DNA of 64,000 nt, from positions 16,873,290-16,937,289 of the forward strand of contig OX031061.1 of assembly GCA_943736015.1 (NCBI GenBank), written 5' to 3'. The notes beneath the pieces are model-generated. The model did not search any database and was not told where the DNA came from. It saw nothing but the letters and a program-made list of their open reading frames with translations. Origin of the DNA: Tridacna crocea (Eukaryota; Mollusca; Bivalvia; Cardiida; Cardiidae). Shown in pieces: positions 1 through 6,249 of the stretch. The position numbers were made by a program, and so were the translations under genes. How positions within the stretch are numbered: position 1 is the first letter of the stretch; every line of letters starts with the position of its first letter.

Positions 1-2086
1 TACGATTTTATATGCAGCACGTAACAGTCACGTACGGGTGAGATGCTCATCGTAACCAAATCAATGGCCCTAGTGAGAGAAAAAGAGAAAAGAAAAATCC
101 CTATAATTGACTTAAGCAGCAGTTGTCGTCTGCTATAAAATATTCCGAAAGTCGATTTTTCATGTTTTTGCGGATACGTAAGTGGCACCTGCGAGACAAT
201 AGACAACCTAAAAGGCTTTGTTGTCACGGGGATAAAAGATTGCAGAAATAAAAAACAGATATTAGAAATTAAGTTCCCTATATTTGACTTATTAAGCAAC
301 AGGTGTCGTCTGCCATGAAATGTTCCGTAAGTCGATTTTTCGCATTTTCGCGGATACGTAACTGGCACCTATGAGACGGTAGTCAACGTAAATGGATTTG
401 TCATCACGGTATAAAGAGATTGGAGAAAAAAATATAAACTTAAATATTTAGTTCCTTTTGTTTGATTTATGCAATAAGAAGCAGTTGCTACTGAAAGAGC
501 CTTCAGTCTTTTTTTAGCCACTTGTCGCATTATTTTCTGGGGTTTTCGCATGAGCGTAACTGGCACGTATGAGACGGAAGTCAACGTAACTGGGTTTCTT
601 GTTGCGGTTCGAAGAGATTAGAAAAATTACACTTCAATTGCCTTTGTTTGATATATGAGAGTTTTCAGTCTTTTTTTAGCCACTTGTCGCATTAATTTCT
701 GAGGTTTTCGCATGAGCGTAACTGGCACATAGTCAACGTAACTGGGTTTCTTGTCGCGGTTTGAAGAGATTACAAAAATTACACTTCAGTTGCCTTTGTT
801 TGATATATGCAATAGGAAGCAACTGAAAGAGTTTTTCAGTCTTTTTTTAGCCACTTGTCACATTAATTTCTGGGCGGGTTTTTTTTACACTGTACATTGA
901 TCACTTTGGCTTATTGAAAGTTTCAATGTGCAGCATTTATTGTGGGCTGAGTTAAAAAAGCAAATCCAGTTAAGGGCTGGGGGGGGGGCTGGGTGCATCG
1001 AGGGTTAAAGGGAAGTAATTCTTGCATTAATTTCTGGGCGTTTTTTTTTAAAACTGTACATTGATCACTTTGGCTTATTGAAAGCTTCAATGTGCAGCAT
1101 TTCTTGTGGGCTGAGTTAGAAAAGCAAATCCAGTTAAGGGATGGGGAGGGGGTGTGTTGGGTGCATCGAGGGTTAAAGGGAAGTAATTCTTGCATTATTT
1201 TCTGGGCGTTTTTTTTTTTTTTTTTTTTTAAACTGTACATTGATCACTTTGGCTTATTGAAAGCTTCAATGTGCAGCATTTATTGTGGGCTGAGTTAGAA
1301 AAGAAAATCCAGTAAAGGGCTGGGGAGGGGGGGGGGGGGCTGGGTGTATCGAGTGTTAAAGGGAAGTAATTCTTTCAAGGGGCTTGAAAAGACCAAAACA
1401 CGGTCTTTTGCGCCCCTATTTTCAGTGAAATCTGGCATGTGTGGATGGTGCAGGCCTGGCAGTTTGCCAAGGACTGCACAGCAGCCTTTAAGGAAGACTT
1501 TAAATCCACTTTTATGCCGTTTTTTTCACTGTTTTTTATGGATAAATTTTGGCGCCATTTTTGAGCGACTTTGAAGCTCTCTGATTGGCTGTTTAATTTC
1601 TTAAGTCTTCTCTGATTGGCTGCTGGTATCCATTCTGATTTCCTTAAAGCTTCTCTGATTGGATAGTTATTAACCTTTTACCACACAATGACGCCTTTTA
1701 AAGAAGGCTGTTAAAAATAATCTGAGGAAAGGAGACAATGCAGGTTACCAGCATTTTCTCCTTTTCCCACAATGTTTTCTACCCTATCAAAGAAACAATT
1801 GATTTTTAGTTATTCTTACATCTTATTGTATCTTTATGGCCTACTTCTAAATTCTTCAAACAAGAACAAGATTTTTTTATTGGAAAAAGTTTCCGCAACA
1901 GCAACTGGTTAATTCTGAATTTCTATATTTTTGCGCAGCGATTAAACATAAAATTGACTTTTGACTCTTGCGGTCGTCAAAATTGGCTCAATGTTTTCGT
2001 GACCCTGGTAAGAAAACAGGGAAAATTTTTGTTTACCTTTCTTTGATTTGTACAACAGGTTGCCTCCGAAAGTGTCAAAGTTGATT
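1..2086 (+). repeat. Unit 1 (left edge cut by one base)
   Basis: Full A-B(3)-C layout. Its purine tract reads AAAAAGAGAAAAGAAAAA, which breaks the mirror symmetry found in most units; only unit 4 shares this. B1 has GAGTTAAAAAAG where others have GAGTTAGAAAAG, r5 has one extra T (GAGTTTTTCAG), and the T run before B3 is 21 long. Confidence 0.96.
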
Positions 2087-2192
2087 TTACGATTTTATAT
2101 GCAGCACGTAACAGTCACGTACGGGTGAGATGCTCATCGTAACCAAATCAATGGCCCTAGTGAGAGAAAAAGAAAAAAGAAAAATCCCTATA
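2042..2192 (+). repeat. Subrepeat r0 (diverged)
   Basis: Begins TTTGATTTGTACAACAGG and spans the arbitrary unit boundary. It keeps the opening motif and a GTAACAG...GTAACC skeleton but lacks the CGCATT core. It holds CACGTAACAGTCACGTACGG, with CACGTA repeated. Confidence 0.6.
2167..2184 (+). other. Homopurine mirror repeat
   Basis: AAAAAGAAAAAAGAAAAA is a perfect 18-base mirror inside a longer purine run, a form associated with triplex (H-DNA). Present in most units; units 1 and 4 have AAAAAGAGAAAAGAAAAA, which loses the symmetry. Confidence 0.5.
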
Positions 2193-2369
2193 ATTGACTT
2201 AAGCAGCAGTTGTCGTCTGCTATAAAATATTCCGAAAGTCGATTTTTCATGTTTTTGCGGATATGTAAGTGGCACCTGCGAGACAATAGACAACCTAAAA
2301 GGCTTTGTTGTCACGGGGATAAAAGATTTCAGAAATAAAAAACAGATATTAGAAATTAAGTTCCCTATA
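2193..2369 (+). repeat. Subrepeat r1
   Basis: Opens ATTGACTTAAGCAGCAG and shares with r2 GTCGTCTGC, ATTCCGAAAGTCGATTTTTC, TTGCGGATACGTAAGTGGCACC and TTGTCACGG. 177 bp to the next start. Confidence 0.85.
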
Positions 2370-2547
2370 TTTGACTTATTAAGCAACAGGTGTCGTCTGC
2401 CATGAAATGTTCCGTAAGTCGATTTTTCGCATTTTCGCGGATACGTAACTGGCACCTATGAGACGGTAGTCAACGTAAATGGATTTGTCATCACGGTATA
2501 AAGAGATTGGAGAAAAAAATATAAACTTAAATATTTAGTTCCTTTTG
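2370..2547 (+). repeat. Subrepeat r2
   Basis: Opens TTTGACTTATTAAGCAAC, with close similarity to r1 throughout. Ends with a TAAATATTTA palindrome. The C/T change in TATAAAC/TTTAAAT here separates the array domains. Confidence 0.85.
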
Positions 2548-2733
2548 TTTGATTTATGCAATAAGAAGCAGTTGCTACTGAAAGAGCCTTCAGTCTTTTT
2601 TTAGCCACTTGTCGCATTATTTTCTGGGGTTTTCGCATGAGCGTAACTGGCACGTATGAGACGGAAGTCAATGTAACTGGGTTTCTTGTTGCGGTTCGAA
2701 GAGATTAGAAAAATTACACTTCAATTGCCTTTG
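2548..2733 (+). repeat. Subrepeat r3
   Basis: Opens TTTGATTTATGCAATAAG and contains TTCAGTCTTTTTTTAGCC, CGCATTATTTTCTGGGG and GGTTCGAAGAGATT. It is the longest subrepeat (186 bp) and the closest relative of r4 and r5. Confidence 0.88.
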
Positions 2734-2885
2734 TTTGATATATGAGAGTTTTCAGTCTTTTTTTAGCCACTTGTTGCATTAATTTCTGAGGTTTTCGCAT
2801 GAGCGTAACTGGCACATAGTCAACGTAACTGGGTTTCTTGTCGCGGTTTGAAGAGATTACAAAAATTACACTTCAGTTGCCTTTG
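2734..2885 (+). repeat. Subrepeat r4 (internally shortened)
   Basis: Opens TTTGATATATGAGAG and lacks about 30 bp present near the start of r3. It also lacks GTATGAGACGGAA after TGGCACA. In units 14, 16, 18, 19 and 21 its end reads AAATTTCAACTTCAG. Confidence 0.88.
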
Positions 2886-2974
2886 TTTGATATATGCAAT
2901 AGGAAGCAACTGAAAGAGTTTTCAGTCTTTTTTTAGCCACTTGTCACATTAATTTCTGGGCGGGTTTTTTTTAC
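2886..2974 (+). repeat. Subrepeat r5 (cut short by module B)
   Basis: Opens TTTGATATATGCAATAGG and follows r3/r4 up to CACATTAATTTCTGGG. There the sequence switches to CGGGTTTTTTTTACACTG and module B begins. The remaining half of the subrepeat is absent, which marks a breakpoint or insertion site. Confidence 0.88.
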
Positions 2975-3141
2975 ACTGTACATTGATCACTTTGGCTTAT
3001 TGAAAGTTTCAATGTGCAGCATTTATTGTGGGCTGAGTTAGAAAAGCAAATCCAGTTAAGGGCTGGGGGGGGGGGGGCTGGGTGCATCGAGGGTTAAAGG
3101 GAAGTAATTCTTGCATTAATTTCTGGGCGTTTTTTTTTAAA
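2975..3141 (+). repeat. Module B subrepeat B1
   Basis: Starts ACTGTACATTGATCAC. Unlike B2 and B3 it has ATTGAAAGTTTCAAT, a perfect 7-bp inverted repeat around a single G; the others have AAGCTT there. ACATTGA (2980-2986) and TCAATGT (3009-3015) form a second inverted pair. It ends CATTAATTTCTGGGCG plus T9-AAA. Confidence 0.95.
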
Positions 3142-3226
3142 ACTGTACATTGATCACTTTGGCTTATTGAAAGCTTCAATGTGCAGCATTTATTGTGGGC
3201 TGAGTTAGAAAAGCAAATCCAGTTAA

Positions 3227-3250
3227 GGGATGGGGAGGGGGTGTGTTGGG
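3227..3250 (+). other. G-quadruplex-capable motif in B2
   Basis: Four G tracts (GGG, GGGG, GGGGG, GGG) with loops AT, A and TGTGTT meet the usual G3+N1-7 rule. B1 (3060-3082) and B3 (3404-3427) hold similar motifs with long pure G runs, so most units carry three on the plus strand. Confidence 0.6.
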
Positions 3251-3297
3251 TGCATCGAGGGTTAAAGGGAAGTAATTCTTGCATTATTTTCTGGGCG

Positions 3298-3317
3298 TTT
3301 TTTTTTTTTTTTTTTTT
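3298..3317 (+). repeat. Poly(T) tract before B3
   Basis: T20 here; 16-24 in most units, T8-9 in X units, absent where B copies were lost. Interruptions such as T7-C-T11, T10-G-T10 and T4-A-T13 are inherited together with other unit markers. Lengths of the pure runs are also the bases most open to sequencing error. Confidence 0.9.
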
Positions 3318-3318
3318 A

Positions 3319-3457
3319 ACTGTACATTGATCACTTTGGCTTATTGAAAGCTTCAATGTGCAGCATTTATTGTGGGCTGAGTTAGAAAAGAAAATCCAGT
3401 AAAGGGCTTGGGAGGGGGGGGGCTGGGTGTATCGAGTGTTAAAGGGAAGTAATTCTT
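3319..3457 (+). repeat. Module B subrepeat B3
   Basis: Body as B2, with AGAAAATCCAGTAAAGG in place of AGCAAATCCAGTTAAGG and GTGTATCGAGTGTTAAAGG. The match to B ends after AATTCTT; module C follows directly. Its leading T run is a poly(A) on the minus strand. Confidence 0.95.
3366..3371 (-). terminator. AATAAA polyadenylation-signal-like hexamer in B3, with poly(A) downstream
   Basis: Minus strand CACAATAAATGC. A second weak match, CAATAAG, lies at 3341-3346. An A20 run on the minus strand begins at 3317, 48 bases after AATAAA and 23 bases after CAATAAG. B1 and B2 repeat the hexamer. Either these are relics of a polyadenylated RNA copied back into DNA, or the hexamer could work in a present transcript. 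Function is not shown. Confidence 0.4.
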
Positions 3458-3490
3458 TCAAGGGGCTTGAAAAGACCAAAACACGGTCTT
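3456..3490 (+). other. Two abutting hairpins at the start of module C
   Basis: TTTCAAG-GGG-CTTGAAA at 3456-3472 is a perfect 7-bp stem with a 3-base loop. It shares one base with AAGACC-AAAACAC-GGTCTT at 3472-3490, a perfect 6-bp stem with a 7-base loop. The arms are intact in nearly all units. Confidence 0.6.
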
Positions 3491-3538
3491 CTGCGCCCCT
3501 ATTTTCAGTGAAATCTGGCATGTGTGGATGGTGCAGGC

Positions 3539-3553
3539 CTGGCAGTTTGCCAA
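3539..3553 (+). promoter_or_regulatory. NF1-like inverted repeat
   Basis: CTGGCAGTTTGCCAA matches the NF1 layout TTGGC-N5-GCCAA at nine of ten positions (minus strand TTGGC-AAACT-GCCAG). It is also a perfect TGGCA-GTT-TGCCA hairpin. It would lie just downstream of the predicted minus-strand start. Confidence 0.3.
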
Positions 3554-3588
3554 GGACTGAACAGCAGCCTTTAAAGAAGACTTTAAAT

Positions 3589-3600
3589 CCACTTTTATGC
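3589..3600 (-). promoter_or_regulatory. TATA-like element
   Basis: Minus strand GCATAAAAGTGG, about 30 bp past the E2F-like site in the minus-strand direction. CATAAAAG departs from TATAAAAG at one base. If used, transcription would start near 3555-3570. The first minus-strand ATG after that is at 3519-3521. Confidence 0.35.
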
Positions 3601-3629
3601 CGTTTTTTTCACTGTTTTTTATGGATAAA

Positions 3630-3640
3630 TTTTGGCGCCA
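3630..3640 (-). promoter_or_regulatory. E2F-like site
   Basis: TTTTGGCGCCA, with the palindrome GGCGCC at 3634-3639, fits the E2F consensus TTTSGCGC. A TTTGAA (CHR-like) hexamer lies 12 bp away at 3653-3658, between this site and the CCAAT boxes, but six bases can occur by chance. GGCGCC occurs once per unit. In units 1 and 3-31 it falls at 1551, 5714, 7800, 9880, 11161, 13243, 15317, 17231, 19105, 21181, 23261, 25339, 27420, 29500, 31403, 33483, 35387, 37467, 39548, 41450, 43530, 45600, 47682, 49759, 51827, 53910, 55989, 58060, 60142 and 62222. Confidence 0.5.
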
Positions 3641-3666
3641 TTTTTGAGCGATTTTGAAGCTCTCTG

Positions 3667-3745
3667 ATTGGCTGTTTAATTTCTTAAGTCTTCTCTGATT
3701 GGCTGCTGGTATCCATTCTGATTTCCTTAAAGCTTCTCTGATTGG
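3667..3745 (-). promoter_or_regulatory. Cluster of three CCAAT boxes (NF-Y-like)
   Basis: CCAAT on the minus strand at 3741-3745, 3698-3702 and 3667-3671, each followed by CAGAG. The two nearer the E2F-like site read CAGCCAATCAGAG, matching the NF-Y consensus RRCCAATSRS. Spacings are 43 and 31 bp; about 31-33 bp is known between NF-Y sites of several animal cell-cycle promoters. A degenerate fourth copy, ATTCTGATTT, lies between the second and third. The block recurs in all 31 units that contain module C. Binding is inferred from sequence only. Confidence 0.6.
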
Positions 3746-3775
3746 ATAGTTATTAACCTTTTACCACACAATGAC

Positions 3776-3791
3776 GCCTTTTAAAGAAGGC
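3776..3791 (+). other. Short hairpin GCCTT/AAGGC
   Basis: GCCTT-TTAAAG-AAGGC, a perfect 5-bp stem with a self-complementary TTTAAA core. It lies between the CCAAT block and the 42-bp inverted repeat. Confidence 0.45.
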
Positions 3792-3808
3792 TGTTAAAAA
3801 TAATCTGA

Positions 3809-3850
3809 GGAAAGGAGACAATGCAGGTTACCAGCATTTTCTCCTTTTCC
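3809..3850 (+). other. 42-bp near-perfect inverted repeat
   Basis: Left arm GGAAAGGAGACAATGC and right arm GCATTTTCTCCTTTTCC pair over about 15 bases with one mismatch and one bulge, around a 9-base AGGTTACCA loop whose GGT/ACC ends can pair too. It is the strongest inverted repeat noticed in the unit. In the 31 units with module C the arms looked unchanged on reading. Confidence 0.65.
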
Positions 3851-4169
3851 CACAATGTTTTCTACCCTATCAAAGAAACAATTGATTTTTAGTTATTCTT
3901 ACATCTTATTGTATCTTTATGGCCTACTTCTAAATTCTTCAAACAAGAACAAGAGTTTTTTATTGGAAAAAGTTTCCGCAACAGCAACTGGTTAATTCTG
4001 AATTTCTATATTTTTGCGCAGCGATTAAACATAAAATTGACTTTTGACTCTTGCGGTCGTCAAAATTGGCTCAATGTTTTCGTGACCCTGGTAAGAAAAC
4101 AGGGAAAATTTTTGTTTACCTTTCTTTGATTTGTACAACAGGTTGCCTCCGAAAGTGTCAAAGTTGATT

Positions 4170-6249
4170 TTACGATTTTATATGCAGCACGTAACAGTCA
4201 CGTACGGGTGAGATGCTCATCGTAACCAAATCAATGGCCCTAGTGAGAGAAAAAGAAAAAAGAAAAATCCCTATAATTGACTTAAGCAGCAGTTGTCGTC
4301 TGCTATAAAATATTCCGAAAGTCGATTTTTCATGTTTTTGCGGATACGTAAGTGGCACCTGCGAGACAATAGACAACCTAAAAGGCTTTGTTGTCACGGG
4401 GATAAAAGATTGCAGAAATAAAAAACAGATATTAGAAATTAAGTTCCCTATATTTGACTTATTAAGCAACAGGTGTCGTCTGCCATGAAATATTCCGTAA
4501 GTCGATTTTTCGCATTTTCGCGGATACGTAACTGGCACCTATGAGACGGTAGTCAACGTAAATGGATTTGTCATCACGGTATAAAGAGATTGGAGAAAAA
4601 AATATAAACTTAAATATTTAGTTCCTTTTGTTTGATTTATGCAATAAGAAGCAGTTGCTACTGAAAGAGCCTTCAGTCTTTTTTTAGCCACTTGTCGCAT
4701 TATTTTCTGGGGTTTTCGCATGAGCGTAACTGGCACGTATGAGACGGAAGTCAACGTAACTGGGTTTCTTGTTGCGGTTCGAAGAGATTAGAAAAATTAC
4801 ACTTCAATTGCCTTTGTTTGATATATGAGAGTTTTCAGTCTTTTTTTAGCCACTTGTCGCATTAATTTCTGAGGTTTTCGCATGAGCGTAACTGGCACAT
4901 AGTCAACGTAACTGGGTTTCTTGTCGCGGTTTGAAGAGATTACAAAAATTACACTTCAGTTGCCTTTGTTTGATATATGCAATAGGAAGCAACTGAAAGA
5001 GTTTTCAGTCTTTTTTTAGCCACTTGTCACATTAATTTCTGGGCGGGTTTTTTTTACACTGTACATTGATCACTTTGGCTTATTGAAAGTTTCAATGTGC
5101 AGCATTTATTGTGGGCTGAGTTAGAAAAGCAAATCCAGTTAAGGGCTGAGGGGGGCTGGGTGCATCGATGGTTAAAGGGAAGTAATTCTTGCATTAATTT
5201 CTGGGCGTTTTTTTTTAAAACTGTACATTGATCACTTTGGCTTATTGAAAGCTTCAATGTGCAGCATTTATTGTGGGCTGAGTTAGAAAAGCAAATCCAG
5301 TTAAGGGATGGGGAGGGGGTGTGTTGGGTGCATCGAGGGTTAAAGGGAAGTAATTCTTGCATTATTTTCTGGGCGTTTTTTTTTTTTTTTTTTTTAAACT
5401 GTACATTGATCACTTTGGCTTATTGAAAGCTTCAATGTGCAGCATTTATTGTGGGCTGAGTTAGAAAAGAAAATCCAGTAAAGGGCTGGGGAGGGGGGGG
5501 GCTGGGTGTATCGAGTGTTAAAGGGAAGTAATTCTTTCAAGGGGCTTGAAAAGACCAAAACACGGTCTTCTGCGCCCCTATTTTCAGTGAAATCTGGCAT
5601 GTGTGGATGGTGCAGGCCTGGCAGTTTGCCAAGGACTGCACAGCAGCCTTTAAAGAAGACTTTAAATCCACTTTTATGCCGTTTTTTTTCACTGTTTTTT
5701 ATGGATAAATTTTGGCGCCATTTTTGAGCGACTTTGAAGCTCTCTGATTGGCTGTTTAATTTCTTAAGTCTTCTCTGATTGGCTGCTGGTATCCATTCTG
5801 ATTTCCTTAAAGCTTCTCTGATTGGATAGTTATTAACCTTTTACCACACAATGACGCCTTTTAAAGAAGGCTGTTAAAAATAATCTGAGGAAAGGAGACA
5901 ATGCAGGTTACCAGCATTTTCTCCTTTTCCCACAATGTTTTCTACCCTATCAAAGAAACAATTGATTTTTAGTTATTCTTACATCTTATTGTATCTTTAT
6001 GGCCTACTTCTAAATTCTTCAAACAAGAACAAGATTTTTTTATTGGAAAAAGTTTCCGCAACAGCAACTGGTTAATTCTGAATTTCTATATTTTTGCGCA
6101 GCGATTAAACATAAAATTGACTTTTGACTCTTGCGGTCGTCAAAATTGGCTCAATGTTTTCGTGACCCTGGTAAGAAAACAGGGAAAATTTTTGTTTACC
6201 TTTCTTTGATTTGTACAACAGGTTGCCTCCGAAAGTGTCAAAGTTGATT
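4170..6249 (+). repeat. Unit 3
   Basis: Full layout, 2080 bp. Marked by CATGAAATATTCCG in r2, a broken B1 G tract (GGCTGAGGGGGGCTGGG), CATCGATGG (shared with unit 4), and eight Ts in the CCGTTTTTTTTCACTG stretch of module C. Confidence 0.97.

Larger units (their letters stand above)
2087..2974 (+). repeat. Module A of the reference unit: series of diverged 150-186 bp subrepeats
   Basis: Most subrepeats open with TTTGATxTAT or ATTGACTTA and contain the conserved order CGCATTxTTTTCTGxGG, TTTTCGCATGAGCG or TTTTTGCGGATACG, TAACTGGCAC, GAGACGGxAGTCAACGTAA, TTGTTGCGGTTCGAAGAGATT. Starts lie at 2042, 2193, 2370, 2548, 2734 and 2886, giving periods of 151, 177, 178, 186 and 152 bp, with the last copy truncated at about 2970. 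Similarity falls from right to left. The minus-strand reading frames of 122 and 71 codons here are a by-product of this periodicity and begin with GTG and TTG. Confidence 0.9.
3142..3318 (+). repeat. Module B subrepeat B2
   Basis: Same body as B1 with AAGCTT. Its G tract is GGGATGGGGAGGGGGTGTG, and it ends GCATTATTTTCTGGGCG followed by a long T run (20 here; 16-24 in most units, sometimes interrupted by C, G or A). Confidence 0.95.
2087..4169 (+). repeat. Unit 2 (reference unit for the submodule entries)
   Basis: Full A-B(3)-C layout, 2083 bp. Private variants are GATTTCAG for GATTGCAG, GGACTGAACAGC for GGACTGCACAGC, and CAAGAGTTTTTTATTGG. It shares ATATGTAAG and GTCAATGTAAC with unit 4. The B1 G tract is 13 long and the T run before B3 is 20 long. 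Confidence 0.97.
3458..4169 (+). repeat. Module C of the reference unit
   Basis: The least repetitive part of the unit and nearly invariant between units. From left to right it holds two adjacent hairpins, an NF1-like inverted repeat, a minus-strand TATA-like site, an E2F-like site, three inverted CCAAT boxes, a GCCTT/AAGGC hairpin and a 42-bp inverted repeat. An AT-rich stretch then grades, from about 3990, into a very diverged A-type subrepeat (TTTTTGCGCAGCGATTAAAC, GTCAAAATTGG, TTTCTTTGATTT). The plus-strand 76-codon frame at 3427-3657 begins with GTG and is not taken as a gene. Confidence 0.9.

Noticed and set aside
2087..2671. Minus-strand frames of 122 and 71 codons found in almost every unit
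   Set aside because: They start with GTG and TTG, abut each other at a stop, and come from reading the A subrepeats, whose 177-186 bp periods produce the repeated peptide pattern. Conservation is explained by array homogenisation; no known domain is recognised.
2560..2710. tRNA or tRNA-derived SINE (GGTTCGAAGAG resembles a B box)
   Set aside because: No convincing A box, cloverleaf or CCA-side stem; the motif belongs to the A subrepeat and occurs in modified form in r4.
3009..3521. Minus-strand frame starting MPDFTENRG, up to 170 codons
   Set aside because: It has a true ATG and lies after the promoter-like block, but its length depends on poly(A) runs read as lysines and on G-run lengths, so it ends at different places in each unit. 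Not kept as a protein; may be the start of a noncoding transcript.
3427..3657. Plus-strand 76-codon frame across the B3-C boundary, seen in most units
   Set aside because: Starts at GTG in a eukaryotic context, is opposite the promoter-like block, and is broken by single-base changes in units 3 and 23 without other consequence. No family resemblance.
3589..3745. Promoter of a histone gene
   Set aside because: CCAATCAGA boxes and a TATA-like site resemble histone promoters, but no histone-like protein or 3' stem-loop with the expected sequence follows. Only the motif combination is reported.
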